64,000 nt of DNA, from positions 3,127,642 through 3,191,641 of the forward strand of contig NZ_CP014844.1 of the NCBI RefSeq assembly GCF_001598055.1, given 5' to 3'. Position 1 is the first letter of the stretch. Each line of letters opens with the position of its first letter. The translations under genes and the position numbers were made by a program. Source of the stretch: Cupriavidus nantongensis. GTDB lineage: Bacteria > Pseudomonadota > Gammaproteobacteria > Burkholderiales > Burkholderiaceae. Under the pieces are notes generated by a model. That model saw only the letters and a list, made by a program, of their open reading frames with translations, ran no database searches and was not told the DNA's origin. Positions 23,324-32,842 of the stretch are shown here, one piece after another.

Positions 23324-23551
23324 ATGAACAAAACGATGCTGCTGATCGTCGCCGCCACGTTGACGGCATGTGGCCCCTCCCAGCCTTCGGAAACCGTGGA
23401 CACGCTCGTCGCTAATCCCGAGCGCATCAAGGAGATTCAACGCCAATGCAAGGAAGATCGAACGAAGGTTGGCGATGAGCTTTGCCTGCGTGCTGCCGAA
23501 GCAGCCAAACGGCGCTTTTTCGGTGATCGGCCGGAGCAGAAATCCAAGTAG
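23324..23551 (+). CDS. EexN-like entry-exclusion lipoprotein
   Basis: A 75-residue lipoprotein: signal peptide with lipobox LTAC (Cys at about residue 15), then SETVDTLVANPERIKEIQRQ, DELCLRAAEAAKRRFF. The pattern of a second conserved Cys followed by AAEAAKRRFF is that of EexN proteins, which block uptake of the same element by a cell that already holds it. It lies between the LysR and traG genes, the normal place in this family. The start at 23324 follows AAAGGACTGG. It shares its design with the TrbK-like lipoprotein at 31152. Confidence 0.8.
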   Translation: MNKTMLLIVAATLTACGPSQPSETVDTLVANPERIKEIQRQCKEDRTKVGDELCLRAAEAAKRRFFGDRPEQKSK

Positions 23552-23601
23552 GCTACCTCTCGGTCGCTTCGCCGCGACGAAGTTCTCACTGTTACCTCAG
23601 T

Positions 23602-23643
23602 ACGCCGCAACGCGCTCGCGCTTGCGGCGTTCTTATTGCTTTT
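23602..23643 (+). terminator. Intrinsic terminator between eexN-like gene and traG
   Basis: ACGCCGCAA (23602-23610) pairs with TTGCGGCGT (23622-23630) and is followed by TCTTATTGCTTTT. It is 50 bp after the EexN-like stop and 125 bp before traG, implying that traG and the trb genes have their own promoter in 23644-23768. Confidence 0.7.
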
Positions 23644-23768
23644 GCCTCTACAAGAAATCTGGCTTTTTCGGCCTAAATCACTGCCGTAACGGCCTTTGAC
23701 CGACCTGCACGCACGCCTTGATCCTCAGTGCTGCGGCACCTCCGTGTGCCGTGATCGGAGGCGAGGTT

Positions 23769-25778
23769 ATGCAAGGGACGAACGTGCTGTTCGGTCAGAT
23801 CGCCGTGGTATTCGGCATCGTGATCGCCGGAGTGTGGGGCGCCACACAATGGACAGCAGCAGCCCTTGGCTACCAGCTACGCCTTGGCTCGCCCTGGTTT
23901 GATTTCTTCGGCACGCCGGTCTATCACCCGTGGCGGCTGTTCGAGTGGTGGTTCTTCTTCGACGCCTACGCGCCGCGCGTGTTCGACACCGGCGGCGCCA
24001 TCGCGGGCGGCAGCGGCTTGCTGGCGGTGGTGGTCGCCATCGGCATGTCGATATGGCGCTCGCGCCAGTCGCGCCTGGTCACAACCTACGGCTCGGCCCG
24101 CTGGGCGAACGCGGAGGACATTCGCAAGGCGGGTCTGACGCAACCGGCCGGCGTGTTCCTCGGCCAGCATGACCGCCAGTACCTGCGCCACGAAGGCCCG
24201 GAACACGTCCTGACCTTCGCGCCCACACGCTCGGGCAAGGGCGTGGGCCTGGTGGTGCCAACCTTGTTGAGCTGGCCGGCCTCGGCGGTCATCCACGACA
24301 TCAAGGGCGAGAACTGGCAAATCACCGCTGGCTGGCGCTCGCGCTTCTCGCATTGCCTGCTGTTCAACCCGACCGATGCGAAGTCGGCGGCCTACAACCC
24401 GTTGCTGGAGGTGAGGCGCGGTGCGCATGAAGTGCGCGACGTGCAGAACATCGCCGACATTCTGGTTGACCCAGAAGGTGCGCTGGAGAAGCGCAACCAT
24501 TGGGAAAAGACCAGCCACGCGCTGCTGGTCGGGGCCATCTTGCATGTCCTCTACGCGGGCGAAGACAAGACGCTGCGGGGCGTCGCCAACTTCCTGTCCG
24601 ACCCGGCCAGCCCCTTCGAGCTGACCTTGCACCGGATGATGACCACGCCGCACCTCGGCGATGGGCCGCATCCGGTCGTCGCATCGGCGGCGCGTGAAGT
24701 CCTCAACAAGAGCGACAACGAACGCTCGGGCGTGCTGTCCACGGCCATGTCGTTCCTCGGCCTTTACCGCGATCCCACGGTGGCCGAAGTCACGTCGCGC
24801 TGCGATTGGCGCATCGCCGACCTGATTGCGGCCGAGCATCCGGTGTCGCTGTATCTGGTGGTGCCGCCTTCGGACATTTCGCGGACGAAGCCGCTCATCC
24901 GCCTGATCCTCAACCAGATCGGCCGGCGCCTCACCGAATCGCTCGATGGCTCCGATGGCATCGAGCGCCGCCACAAGCTGTTGCTGATGCTCGATGAGTT
25001 CCCGGCGCTGGGGCGCCTGGACTTCTTCGAGACGGCACTGGCCTTCATGGCGGGCTACGGCATCCGCAGCTTCCTCATCGCGCAGTCGCTCAACCAGATC
25101 GACAAGGCGTATGGGCAGAACCACTCCATTCTCGACAACTGCCATGTGCGCGTGACGTTCGCCACGAACGACGAGCGCACCGCCAAACGGATCTCCGAGA
25201 CGCTGGGCACGGCCACCGAGCTGCGCGCCCAGCGCAACTACGCGGGCCACCGGCTCGCGCCGTGGCTCGGGCACCTGATGGTGTCGCGCCAGGAAACCGC
25301 GCGCCCGCTGCTGACGCCGGGCGAAGTCATGCAGCTTCCGCCTGACGAGGCCGTGGTGATGGTGTCCAGCGTGGCGCCGATCAAGGCGACGAAGCTGCGC
25401 TACTACGCGGACGCCAATTTCAAGCGTCGCGTGCTACCACCGCCCACGCTGGCGGACGGGCAGTACGCAGACGCGCCGCCGTCGCGGCCCGACGACTGGA
25501 GCGGGCTGGCGATTCCGTCCGTGCCCGCTGCGCCTGCCACGGCATCCGCCGATGGCCTGGAGAACTTGGGTTCGGCCGACGACGGCGGCCCGCGCCGTCA
25601 GCCCGAGCTTTCCGAAGCCGTCGCCTACGCCCCCGAGTTGGCCGCGCCCGCGGCCGACCTCGCGCTGCTCGACGACGACGACGACCTGCCGCTTCCTCTT
25701 TCTCGCCAGCTTGATCCAGCCATGCAGCGCACGGCCCGGCTGGCTTCCCTCGACCCCAACGACGGAATCGAGCTATGA
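23769..25778 (+). CDS. traG: TraG/VirD4 coupling protein
   Basis: A 669-residue membrane ATPase that links the relaxosome to the secretion channel. Two N-terminal membrane segments (about residues 8-30 and 70-90) precede the ATPase domain with Walker A TRSGKG (APTRSGKGVGLVVPTLL) and Walker B LLLMLDEFPALGRLDF, then FLIAQSLNQIDKAYG. The C-terminal 90 residues are acidic and Pro/Ala-rich. The ATG at 23769 follows GGAGGCGAGG; an upstream ATG at 23718 lacks such a site. The stop overlaps the next start (ATGA), beginning the coupled trb operon. Confidence 0.92.
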   Translation: MQGTNVLFGQIAVVFGIVIAGVWGATQWTAAALGYQLRLGSPWFDFFGTPVYHPWRLFEWWFFFDAYAPRVFDTGGAIAGGSGLLAVVVAIGMSIWRSRQSRLVTTYGSARWANAEDIRKAGLTQPAGVFLGQHDRQYLRHEGPEHVLTFAPTRSGKGVGLVVPTLLSWPASAVIHDIKGENWQITAGWRSRFSHCLLFNPTDAKSAAYNPLLEVRRGAHEVRDVQNIADILVDPEGALEKRNHWEKTSHALLVGAILHVLYAGEDKTLRGVANFLSDPASPFELTLHRMMTTPHLGDGPHPVVASAAREVLNKSDNERSGVLSTAMSFLGLYRDPTVAEVTSRCDWRIADLIAAEHPVSLYLVVPPSDISRTKPLIRLILNQIGRRLTESLDGSDGIERRHKLLLMLDEFPALGRLDFFETALAFMAGYGIRSFLIAQSLNQIDKAYGQNHSILDNCHVRVTFATNDERTAKRISETLGTATELRAQRNYAGHRLAPWLGHLMVSRQETARPLLTPGEVMQLPPDEAVVMVSSVAPIKATKLRYYADANFKRRVLPPPTLADGQYADAPPSRPDDWSGLAIPSVPAAPATASADGLENLGSADDGGPRRQPELSEAVAYAPELAAPAADLALLDDDDDLPLPLSRQLDPAMQRTARLASLDPNDGIEL

Positions 25779-26239
25779 GCCACTATCGCCTGAACCTCTT
25801 TATCCAGCCCGAGCACGCCAAGCGGCTCGACGAGCTTGCCGCCAAGAAAGGCGTGTCCAAGTCATCCATCGTCGCGGCGGCGCTCGCATCGTGGCTGTCA
25901 CCCGATGCCGCCGACCAGCGCGAGGCAGCCATCGCCAAGCGGCTGGATCGCCTCTCGCGCCAGGCCGAGCGCATGGAGCGCGACCAGAACATCGCCATCG
26001 AAACGCTGGCGCTGTTCATCCGCTACTACCTGACCGTGAGTACGCCTGTTCCCGAGGCGCACCAAGACGCGGCACGCGCGCAGGGCAAGGCGCGCTTCGA
26101 GCAGTTCACCGAGCAGCTTGGCCGCCATCTGCTGCGGGGCCGAAGCCTAGTGCGCGACGTGGTGGAAGAACTGCACCCCGACCCGATGCGGATGGAGGAC
26201 GCGGCGGCAACCGCGCAAGCGCAGGAGCGTGCGTCATGA
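25775..26239 (+). CDS. CopG-like ribbon-helix-helix protein of the trb operon
   Basis: A 154-residue protein whose first 45 residues look like a CopG-type ribbon-helix-helix ([20 protein letters not shown] then [16 protein letters not shown]). The rest is helical and charged. It is a constant member of Tn4371 trb operons, between traG and trbB. It probably binds DNA as a dimer and may repress the operon or act in the relaxosome; neither is shown. Both ends overlap neighbouring genes (25775-25778 and 26236-26239). Confidence 0.8.
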   Translation: MSHYRLNLFIQPEHAKRLDELAAKKGVSKSSIVAAALASWLSPDAADQREAAIAKRLDRLSRQAERMERDQNIAIETLALFIRYYLTVSTPVPEAHQDAARAQGKARFEQFTEQLGRHLLRGRSLVRDVVEELHPDPMRMEDAAATAQAQERAS

Positions 26240-27288
26240 GCGCCGTTCCGCAGTCCATGAGTGCCACGTCGCTCGACCGCCGCATCCAGATGCTGCGTAC
26301 GGCGATGGGGCCGCTGATCGCCGCCGCGCTCGAAGACCCGGACGTGGTGGAGGTGATGCTGAATCCTGATCGCACCCTTTGGGTGGATCGGCTTTCCAGT
26401 GGACGCGCACCGATGGGCGTGGAACTGCCCGAGGCGGACGGCGAGCGAATCATCCGCCTGGTCGCGGCCCACGTTGGCGCAGAAGTCCATCGCGGCCAGC
26501 CGCTGCTGTCCGCCGAGTTGCCCGAAACGGGCGAACGCTTCGAGGGCATCTTGCCGCCGGCAGCGCCGGGGCCGGCCTTCGCGCTGCGCAAGCGCGCCAT
26601 CGGCGTGATTCCGCTGGAGCGGTACGTCATCGACGGGATGATGACCAGCGCGCAAGCGGGCTTTCTCGTTCGCGCCGTGCGCGAGCGGCAGAACGTGCTG
26701 ATCGCCGGCGCCACCAGCAGCGGCAAGACCACGCTCGCCAATGCTTTGCTCGCCGAAATCGCCGCCACCGGCGACCGCGTGCTGGTGCTCGAAGACACGG
26801 TGGAGCTGCAATGCGCGGCCCGCGACCACGTGCCGCTGCGGACGCGGCAAAACGTCGTGTCGATGACAGAGTTGGTCCGCTCATCCATGCGCCTGCGGCC
26901 TGATCGCGTCGTCGTTGGCGAAGTGCGCGGCGCCGAGGCACTGGATCTCATCAAGGTGTGGGGCACAGGCCATCCGGGCGGCATCGCCACGATCCATGCC
27001 GGCTCCGCGCTCGGCGCGCTGCTGCGCCTGGAGCAACTGATTCTCGAAGTGGCGGTGAATCCGCCCCGTGCGCTGATCGCCGAGGCAGTCAACGTGGTGA
27101 TCCACATCGCCGGACGCGGGCGCAAGCGCCGCATCGAGAGCATCGCCCGCGTCGTCGGCTTCGATGGCGTGGGCTACCAACTGGCGGACGCACTGGAAAC
27201 GCCGTTTCCCGAGCTGCTGCCACTTCCCGATGCCGCACTCGCTGCGGCGACCTCCCCATCCCCTCACTCACTTGGAGAACTGCCATGA
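26236..27288 (+). CDS. trbB: TrbB secretion ATPase (VirB11 type)
   Basis: A 350-residue hexameric traffic ATPase of the conjugative type IV secretion system. Walker A is GATSSGKTT; further motifs are [31 protein letters not shown] and [16 protein letters not shown] (Walker B and His box). It acts on the cytoplasmic face to drive pilus assembly and transfer. It starts at an ATGA overlap with the CopG-like gene and ends at one with trbC. Length and motifs are normal. Confidence 0.93.
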   Translation: MSAVPQSMSATSLDRRIQMLRTAMGPLIAAALEDPDVVEVMLNPDRTLWVDRLSSGRAPMGVELPEADGERIIRLVAAHVGAEVHRGQPLLSAELPETGERFEGILPPAAPGPAFALRKRAIGVIPLERYVIDGMMTSAQAGFLVRAVRERQNVLIAGATSSGKTTLANALLAEIAATGDRVLVLEDTVELQCAARDHVPLRTRQNVVSMTELVRSSMRLRPDRVVVGEVRGAEALDLIKVWGTGHPGGIATIHAGSALGALLRLEQLILEVAVNPPRALIAEAVNVVIHIAGRGRKRRIESIARVVGFDGVGYQLADALETPFPELLPLPDAALAAATSPSPHSLGELP

Positions 27289-27668
27289 CGCAGATGACCA
27301 TTCCTGCTTTCCGTTTTTCTGCAAATCCGGCTTTGCGTCTTGCGCGGCTGCGCTGCCTGGCCCGCCCTGCGGGGCAAGGGCTGCTGCTGGCCGCGCTGAT
27401 GCTGTTCCTGGCCGGCACGGCACAAGCCGCCGGTTCCTCGATGCCGTGGGAAGGCCCGCTGCAATCCATCCTCGAATCCATCCAAGGGCCGGTGGCGCGC
27501 ATCGTCGCAGTCATCATCATCATCGCCACGGGCCTCGCGCTCGCCTTCGGCGACACGTCCGGCGGATTCCGCAAGCTGATCCAGATCGTCTTCGGTCTGT
27601 CCATCGCGTTCGCGGCTTCGAGCTTCTTCCTGTCGTTCTTCAGCTTCTCCGGCGGGGCCGTCGTATGA
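27285..27668 (+). CDS. trbC: TrbC pilin precursor
   Basis: A 127-residue prepilin. A long signal region (residues 1-48, ending LAGTAQA) precedes a mature part with two hydrophobic helices (ARIVAVIIIIATGLALAFG and IVFGLSIAFAASSFFLSFF). It is the substrate for the TraF peptidase at 4174 and polymerises into the conjugative pilus. Coupled by ATGA overlaps with trbB and trbD. Confidence 0.9.
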   Translation: MTQMTIPAFRFSANPALRLARLRCLARPAGQGLLLAALMLFLAGTAQAAGSSMPWEGPLQSILESIQGPVARIVAVIIIIATGLALAFGDTSGGFRKLIQIVFGLSIAFAASSFFLSFFSFSGGAVV

Positions 27669-27937
27669 GTGCCCCGGACACCTTCGCGGACGGCTTTGAG
27701 GTGCCGCTGCATCGCTCGCTGACCGAGCCGATTCTGCTTGGCGGTGCGCCGCGCACCGTGGCGATCGCCAACGGCACGCTGGCCGCCGCTGTCGGCCTGG
27801 GCCTGCAACTGTGGATTCCCGGTGTGGTGCTCTGGATCGTCGGCCATTCGCTGGCGGTATGGGGCGCGCGCGTCGATCCGCAGTTCATGCAGGTCTTCGC
27901 CCGGCATATCAAGCACCGCCCGCTGCTGGACGTGTGA
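27665..27937 (+). CDS. trbD: TrbD (VirB3-like) inner-membrane protein
   Basis: A 90-residue protein with two adjoining membrane segments (about 35-70), preceded by the VirB3-type stretch FEVPLHRSLTEPILLGGAPR. It works with TrbE at the inner-membrane platform. It starts in the trbC stop and is 15 bp before trbE. Confidence 0.88.
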   Translation: MSAPDTFADGFEVPLHRSLTEPILLGGAPRTVAIANGTLAAAVGLGLQLWIPGVVLWIVGHSLAVWGARVDPQFMQVFARHIKHRPLLDV

Positions 27938-27952
27938 GGGGAGGACGCCGCG

Positions 27953-30418
27953 ATGTTGAATCTCGCCGAATACCGCCAGCGCCCGGCCTTGCTGGCCGAC
28001 TGGCTGCCCTGGGCCGGGCTGGTCGCACCGGGCGTCGTCTTGAACAAGGACGGCAGTTTCCAGCGCACGGCCCGGTTTCGCGGGCCTGACCTCGACAGCG
28101 CGACGCAAGGCGAGCTGATCGCCACGTCGGCGCGGTTGAACAACGCGCTGCGCCGCATGGGATCGGGCTGGGCGCTGTTCATCGAGGCCGAGCGCCGCGC
28201 CGCCGCCGACTATCCGCGCTCGGAGTTTCCCGAACCGCTTTCGTGGCTGGTGGAGGAAGAACGCCGGGCCGCCTTCGAGGAATCGGGCCATCACTTCGAG
28301 AGCGGCTATCACCTGACGCTGGTCTATCTGCCACCGGAAGAATCCCGCGCCCGTGCAGCCAAGATGCTCTACGAGAACACGCCGACGAATGGCGTGGACT
28401 GGCGCGAGCGGCTGCAAGCCTTTGTCGCGGAAACGGATCGCGTCTTTGACCTGCTCGACGGCGTGATGCCGGAAATTGACTGGCTCGATGACGCGCAGAC
28501 GCTGACCTACCTGCACGCGACCATCTCGACGCGGCGCTATCGCGTCGGCGTGCCTGAAGTGCCGTTCCACATCGACGCGCTGCTGACCGACTCGCCGCTG
28601 GTCGGTGGCCTGGCACCCATGCTGGGCGACCAGCACCTGCGCGTGGTGTCGGTGCGGGGCTTCCCGACCTCGACCTGGCCGGGGATTCTGGACGACCTCA
28701 ACCGCCTCGGCTTTGCCTACCGCTGGAGTACGCGCTTTCTCTGCCTCGACAAAGCCGAAGCGGAAAAAGAACTGTCCCGCCTGCGCCGCCAGTGGTTTGC
28801 CAAGCGCAAGAACGTCATCGCGCTGCTGCGCGAAACGATCTTCCAGCAGGAAAGCCCGCTGGTCGATACCGACGCCAACAACAAGGCCGCCGATGCCGAC
28901 GCTGCCTTGCAGGAGCTGGGCAGCGATCAAGTCGCCTTCGGCTATCTGACGGCGACCGTCACCGTCATGGACGAGGACGCCGCCGTCGCAGACGAGAAGC
29001 TGCGCATGGTGGAGCGCGTTATCCAGGGCCGGGGCTTCGTCACCATTCCCGAAACGCTCAACGCCGTGGATGCCTGGCTGTCGTCGATCCCCGGCAACGC
29101 CTATGCGAACGTGCGCCAGCCCATCGTCTCAACGCTGAACCTGGCGCACATGATGCCGGTGTCGGCGGTCTGGGCCGGGCCAGAGAAGAACGACCATCTC
29201 GACGGCCCGCCGCTGATCGTCACACGCACCGATGGCGCGACGCCTTTTCGCTTGGTCACGCACATCGGCGACGTGGGCCACACGCTGGTCGCGGGTCCGA
29301 CTGGCATGGGCAAGTCGGTCTTGCTCGCCACGCTGGCGATGCAGTTCCGCCGCTATCGCGGCTCGCGCATCTTCGCGTTCGACATGGGCCGCTCGATGCG
29401 CGCCACGGTTCTCGGGTTGGGCGGCGAGCACTACGACCTGGGAACGGATGGCGAAATCGCTTTCCAGCCATTCGCACGCATCGACCGCGAGGGCTACCGC
29501 ACCTGGGCCGCCGAATGGATCGAAGGCCGCTTGCTGCACGAAGGCGTGGCGGTCGGCCCCGACGAGAAGGCGGCCATCTGGTCGGCGCTGGGAAGCCTTG
29601 CCGGTGCGCCGGTGGAGCAGCGCACCATGACCGGGCTTTCCGTCCTCTTGCAGTCCAACGCGCTGCGGCAGGCGCTGTCGCCCTATGTGCTGGGTGGCGC
29701 CCACGGCAAGCTGCTGGACGCCGACCATGACCGCCTCGGCATGGCCGACGTGCAGTGCTTCGAGATGGAGGAGCTGATGCACAGCAAGGCCGCCGTCATG
29801 GCCGTGCTGCATTACCTCTTTGCGCGCTTCGACGAACGCTTCGACGGGGCGCCCACGCTGCTGATCCTCGATGAAGCGTGGCTGTTCCTCGATGACCCGG
29901 TGTTTGCCGCGCGTATCCGCCAGTGGCTCAAGACGCTGCGCAAGAAGAACGTCAGCGTCATCTTCGCCACGCAGAGCCTCGCCGACATCAAGGATTCGAG
30001 CATCGCGCCCGCGATCATCGAGAGCTGCGCGAGTCGGATTTTCTTGCCCAACCCGCAGGCGACAGAGCCGCAGATTCGCACGATCTACGAGGGCTTCGGC
30101 CTCAACCGGCGGCAGATCGAGATCGTCGCCAACGCGCAGCCCAAGCGCGACTACTACTACCAATCGCGTCTCGGCAATCGCCTGTTCGACCTCGACCTGG
30201 GGCCGGCGGCGCTGGCCTTCGCGGGCGCTTCCACGCCGCAAGACCAGCGCGCCATTGATGAGGTTCTTGGCCGCGTGCCGCAGGACGCCAGCGTGCCCGG
30301 CTTCGCGGGCGCCTGGCTGCGCCATCGCGGCCTCGATTGGGCGGCCGACCTGCTGCCCTCGTTCCCCGGCCTCGCGCCGGGTTCCCTCGCTGACCAACCC
30401 CTGGAGAACCTGCCATGA
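27953..30418 (+). CDS. trbE: TrbE secretion ATPase (VirB4 type)
   Basis: An 821-residue VirB4-family ATPase, the largest motor of the channel. The N-terminal half interacts with TrbD and the membrane; the C-terminal RecA-like half has Walker A GPTGMGKS (about residue 450) and Walker B TLLILDEAWLFLDD, then VIFATQSLADI. The ATG at 27953 follows GGGGAGGACG. It is intact and of family length. The stop overlaps the trbJ start. Confidence 0.93.
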   Translation: MLNLAEYRQRPALLADWLPWAGLVAPGVVLNKDGSFQRTARFRGPDLDSATQGELIATSARLNNALRRMGSGWALFIEAERRAAADYPRSEFPEPLSWLVEEERRAAFEESGHHFESGYHLTLVYLPPEESRARAAKMLYENTPTNGVDWRERLQAFVAETDRVFDLLDGVMPEIDWLDDAQTLTYLHATISTRRYRVGVPEVPFHIDALLTDSPLVGGLAPMLGDQHLRVVSVRGFPTSTWPGILDDLNRLGFAYRWSTRFLCLDKAEAEKELSRLRRQWFAKRKNVIALLRETIFQQESPLVDTDANNKAADADAALQELGSDQVAFGYLTATVTVMDEDAAVADEKLRMVERVIQGRGFVTIPETLNAVDAWLSSIPGNAYANVRQPIVSTLNLAHMMPVSAVWAGPEKNDHLDGPPLIVTRTDGATPFRLVTHIGDVGHTLVAGPTGMGKSVLLATLAMQFRRYRGSRIFAFDMGRSMRATVLGLGGEHYDLGTDGEIAFQPFARIDREGYRTWAAEWIEGRLLHEGVAVGPDEKAAIWSALGSLAGAPVEQRTMTGLSVLLQSNALRQALSPYVLGGAHGKLLDADHDRLGMADVQCFEMEELMHSKAAVMAVLHYLFARFDERFDGAPTLLILDEAWLFLDDPVFAARIRQWLKTLRKKNVSVIFATQSLADIKDSSIAPAIIESCASRIFLPNPQATEPQIRTIYEGFGLNRRQIEIVANAQPKRDYYYQSRLGNRLFDLDLGPAALAFAGASTPQDQRAIDEVLGRVPQDASVPGFAGAWLRHRGLDWAADLLPSFPGLAPGSLADQPLENLP

Positions 30419-31140
30419 AGAAGCGCCTTCTTGCCGCCGCCATCGCGGCCATGCTTTGCACCGCCACCGCCCATGCGCAATGGGTCGTGATCGACCCCAC
30501 GAACCTCGTGCAGAACACGCTGACCGCGATCCGCACGCTGGAGCAGATCAATAACCAGATCCAGCAGCTCCAGAACGAAGCGCAGATGCTGATGAACCAG
30601 GCGCGCAACCTCGCCAGCCTGCCGTCCAGCGTGGTCGGCCAATTGCGCGCGAATCTGGCAACGACCGAGCGGCTGATCGCCCAGGCCCGAGGCTTGGCCT
30701 ATGACGTGACGAATCTGGATCGGGAGTTCGCACGCCTGTATCCCGAGCAGTACGCCGCCACCGTCAGCGGCGACCAGATGTACCGCGACGCGCAGGAGCG
30801 TTGGCGGAACACGCTCAACGGCTTGCAGACCACGATGCAGATGCAGGCGCAGGTGTCGCAGAACCTGGGCGAAGACGAAAGCGTGTTGGCCGACCTCGTG
30901 GGCAAGAGCCAGTCTGCCGAAGGGGCGCTCCAAGCCATGCAGGCCATGAACCAGTTGCTGGCCTTGCAGGCCAAGCAGTCGATCCAGTCGCAGCGGCTCC
31001 AGATCACGCAGGATCGCGCTGCCGCGCTGGAACTGGCGCGGCAGGCGGCGGCCACCGAACGCGGGCGCGAGGTGACGCGCCGCTTCCTGGGCAGCGGCAC
31101 GCCGTACACGCCGCAAGCCGTCGATTTCTACAACCACTGA
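30415..31140 (+). CDS. trbJ: TrbJ (VirB5-like) minor pilus protein
   Basis: A 241-residue exported protein with a signal peptide (residues 1-22, ending TAHAQ). It has a long Gln-rich helical region (LEQINNQIQQLQNEAQMLMNQ and the 135-200 stretch) that should form coiled coils. By family it is a minor pilus component and helps contact the recipient. It follows trbE with an ATGA overlap and is 11 bp before the TrbK-like gene. Confidence 0.9.
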   Translation: MKKRLLAAAIAAMLCTATAHAQWVVIDPTNLVQNTLTAIRTLEQINNQIQQLQNEAQMLMNQARNLASLPSSVVGQLRANLATTERLIAQARGLAYDVTNLDREFARLYPEQYAATVSGDQMYRDAQERWRNTLNGLQTTMQMQAQVSQNLGEDESVLADLVGKSQSAEGALQAMQAMNQLLALQAKQSIQSQRLQITQDRAAALELARQAAATERGREVTRRFLGSGTPYTPQAVDFYNH

Positions 31141-31151
31141 CGAGGTGCGAC

Positions 31152-31466
31152 ATGAAGCACGCGCCCGTCCTGCTCGCCGTCGCTGTTCCCGCGCTCCTGC
31201 TGGCCGGCTGCGACCGGCCGCAACCGCTGTCGGTGGACGCGCTGGCCGCCGATCTGTCCCGGCTGCACGCACTGCGCGCGCAGTGCCGCGCGGGCGAGCA
31301 CGACGGCGCGTTTTGCGCGCAGGTGGCCCAGGCCGACCTGCGGCGCTTTCTCTCCGGCCAGGCCGGGCCGGGCGAGTACCAGACGCTCGCCGACCTGCCG
31401 CCCATTCCGCCCAGCTTCGATGAACCCGCCGATGCCAATGAGCCGGGGCAGGAGGACTCGCCATGA
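31152..31466 (+). CDS. TrbK-like entry-exclusion lipoprotein
   Basis: A 104-residue lipoprotein with lipobox LLAGC (Cys20), then LSVDALAADLSRLHALRAQC, DGAFCAQVAQADLRRFLSG. It sits between trbJ and trbL as trbK does in RP4, whose product stops redundant mating. The two conserved Cys after the lipobox resemble those of the EexN-like protein at 23324, so this element seems to carry two exclusion-type lipoproteins. Stop overlaps the trbL start. Confidence 0.78.
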   Translation: MKHAPVLLAVAVPALLLAGCDRPQPLSVDALAADLSRLHALRAQCRAGEHDGAFCAQVAQADLRRFLSGQAGPGEYQTLADLPPIPPSFDEPADANEPGQEDSP

Positions 31467-32830
31467 ATGACGTGACGGTGATTGACCGTTTCCTCGATAC
31501 CTTCTCGCGCTACATCGACTCGGGCTTCGGGCTGCTGCATGGCGAGGTGGCGTTTCTGACCGCCACGCTGATCGTCATCGACATGACCATCGCCGGGCTG
31601 TTCTGGGCGATGGGCCACGCCGTCGGCCAGGGCGAAGACGTGATCGCCAAGCTGATCCGCAAGGTGCTCTATGTCGGTGCTTTCGCCTACATCATCGGCA
31701 ACTTCAACACGCTGGCGGGCATTCTGTTCCGCTCCTTCGCCGGGCTGGGCCTGACGGCCAGCGGCTCGACGTTGAGCATGGATAACTTCCTGCACCCTGG
31801 ACGGCTGGCCAAGGTCGGCATCGACGCCGGGGCGCCGATCCTTGAGCAGATCGGCAACATGGCGGGCTTCCCCGAGGTGTTCGTGAACATCACGCCCATC
31901 GTCGTGATGTTCCTCGCGTGGTTGATCGTCATCCTGTGCTTCTTCGTGCTGGCAGTGCAGCTTTTCATCACGCTGATCGAGTTCAAGCTGACCACGCTCG
32001 CGGGCTTCGTGCTGGTGCCATTCGCGCTGTGGAACAAGACTGCGTTCCTCGCTGAAAAAGTGCTGGGCAACGTGGTGTCCTCGGGCATCAAGGTACTGGT
32101 GCTGGCCGTCATCGTCGGCATCGGCACGGGTCTGTTCGCAGAGTTCCAGACGACACCGAACGAGCCATCCATCGACCATGCGCTGGTCGTGATGCTGGCC
32201 TCGCTCGCCATGCTCGCGCTCGGCATCTTCGGGCCGGGCATCGCCACGGGCCTTGTGTCTGGCGGCCCGCAACTCGGCGCGGGCGCAATGGCCGGCGCGG
32301 CGCTGGGCGCTGCGGGCGCTGCCGTGGCCGTCGGCGCCGCGGCCACGGGCGTCGGCGGCGCAGTCGCCGCCGGGGCACGCATGGCGCCCGCCGCCGCCAG
32401 GCTGGCCGGCAGCGGCGCGCGTGCTGCCACTTCGACGGCCAGCAGTGCGCGATCGGCGTTTCAGGCTGGCTCCGCTTCGGCTGGTGGCGGCCTCAAGGGC
32501 GCTGCCGCCGGCATGGGCAACGTCGCCAAGACCGGCGCGCAGGCGGCCGGGCGGAAGGTGGCCGAGGGCGCGCGTTCGGTGAAGGAGCGTGCGGCCGCAG
32601 CTTTCCGCCAGGAAGGCACTACCGGGGCCGGCGCAGCCGCCGCATCGGGCGGCGCTGCGGCAGGCGGCGATCCGCCGCCGGCAACGCCGCAGGCGCAACC
32701 CGCCTGGGCCAAGCGGCTGCATCGCCGTCAGCAACTCTCCCATGCCGCGACCACCGCCGCCCACACGCTGCGCGGCGGCGACGGCGGCGGCTCCAGCCAG
32801 GGGCCAAGCCTTCGTGATTCCGATTCATAA
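31463..32830 (+). CDS. trbL: TrbL (VirB6-like) channel protein
   Basis: A 455-residue polytopic inner-membrane protein. Residues 25-265 hold about six to seven membrane helices (for example VAFLTATLIVIDMTIAGLFW and PIVVMFLAWLIVILCFFVLA). From about 265 the chain is a long Ala/Gly-rich low-complexity tail rich in GAAGAAVAV-type runs with basic and Gln residues at the end. It forms part of the inner-membrane channel. Start overlaps the TrbK-like stop. Confidence 0.9.
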   Translation: MNDVTVIDRFLDTFSRYIDSGFGLLHGEVAFLTATLIVIDMTIAGLFWAMGHAVGQGEDVIAKLIRKVLYVGAFAYIIGNFNTLAGILFRSFAGLGLTASGSTLSMDNFLHPGRLAKVGIDAGAPILEQIGNMAGFPEVFVNITPIVVMFLAWLIVILCFFVLAVQLFITLIEFKLTTLAGFVLVPFALWNKTAFLAEKVLGNVVSSGIKVLVLAVIVGIGTGLFAEFQTTPNEPSIDHALVVMLASLAMLALGIFGPGIATGLVSGGPQLGAGAMAGAALGAAGAAVAVGAAATGVGGAVAAGARMAPAAARLAGSGARAATSTASSARSAFQAGSASAGGGLKGAAAGMGNVAKTGAQAAGRKVAEGARSVKERAAAAFRQEGTTGAGAAAASGGAAAGGDPPPATPQAQPAWAKRLHRRQQLSHAATTAAHTLRGGDGGGSSQGPSLRDSDS

Positions 32831-32842
32831 GGAGAACCGACC

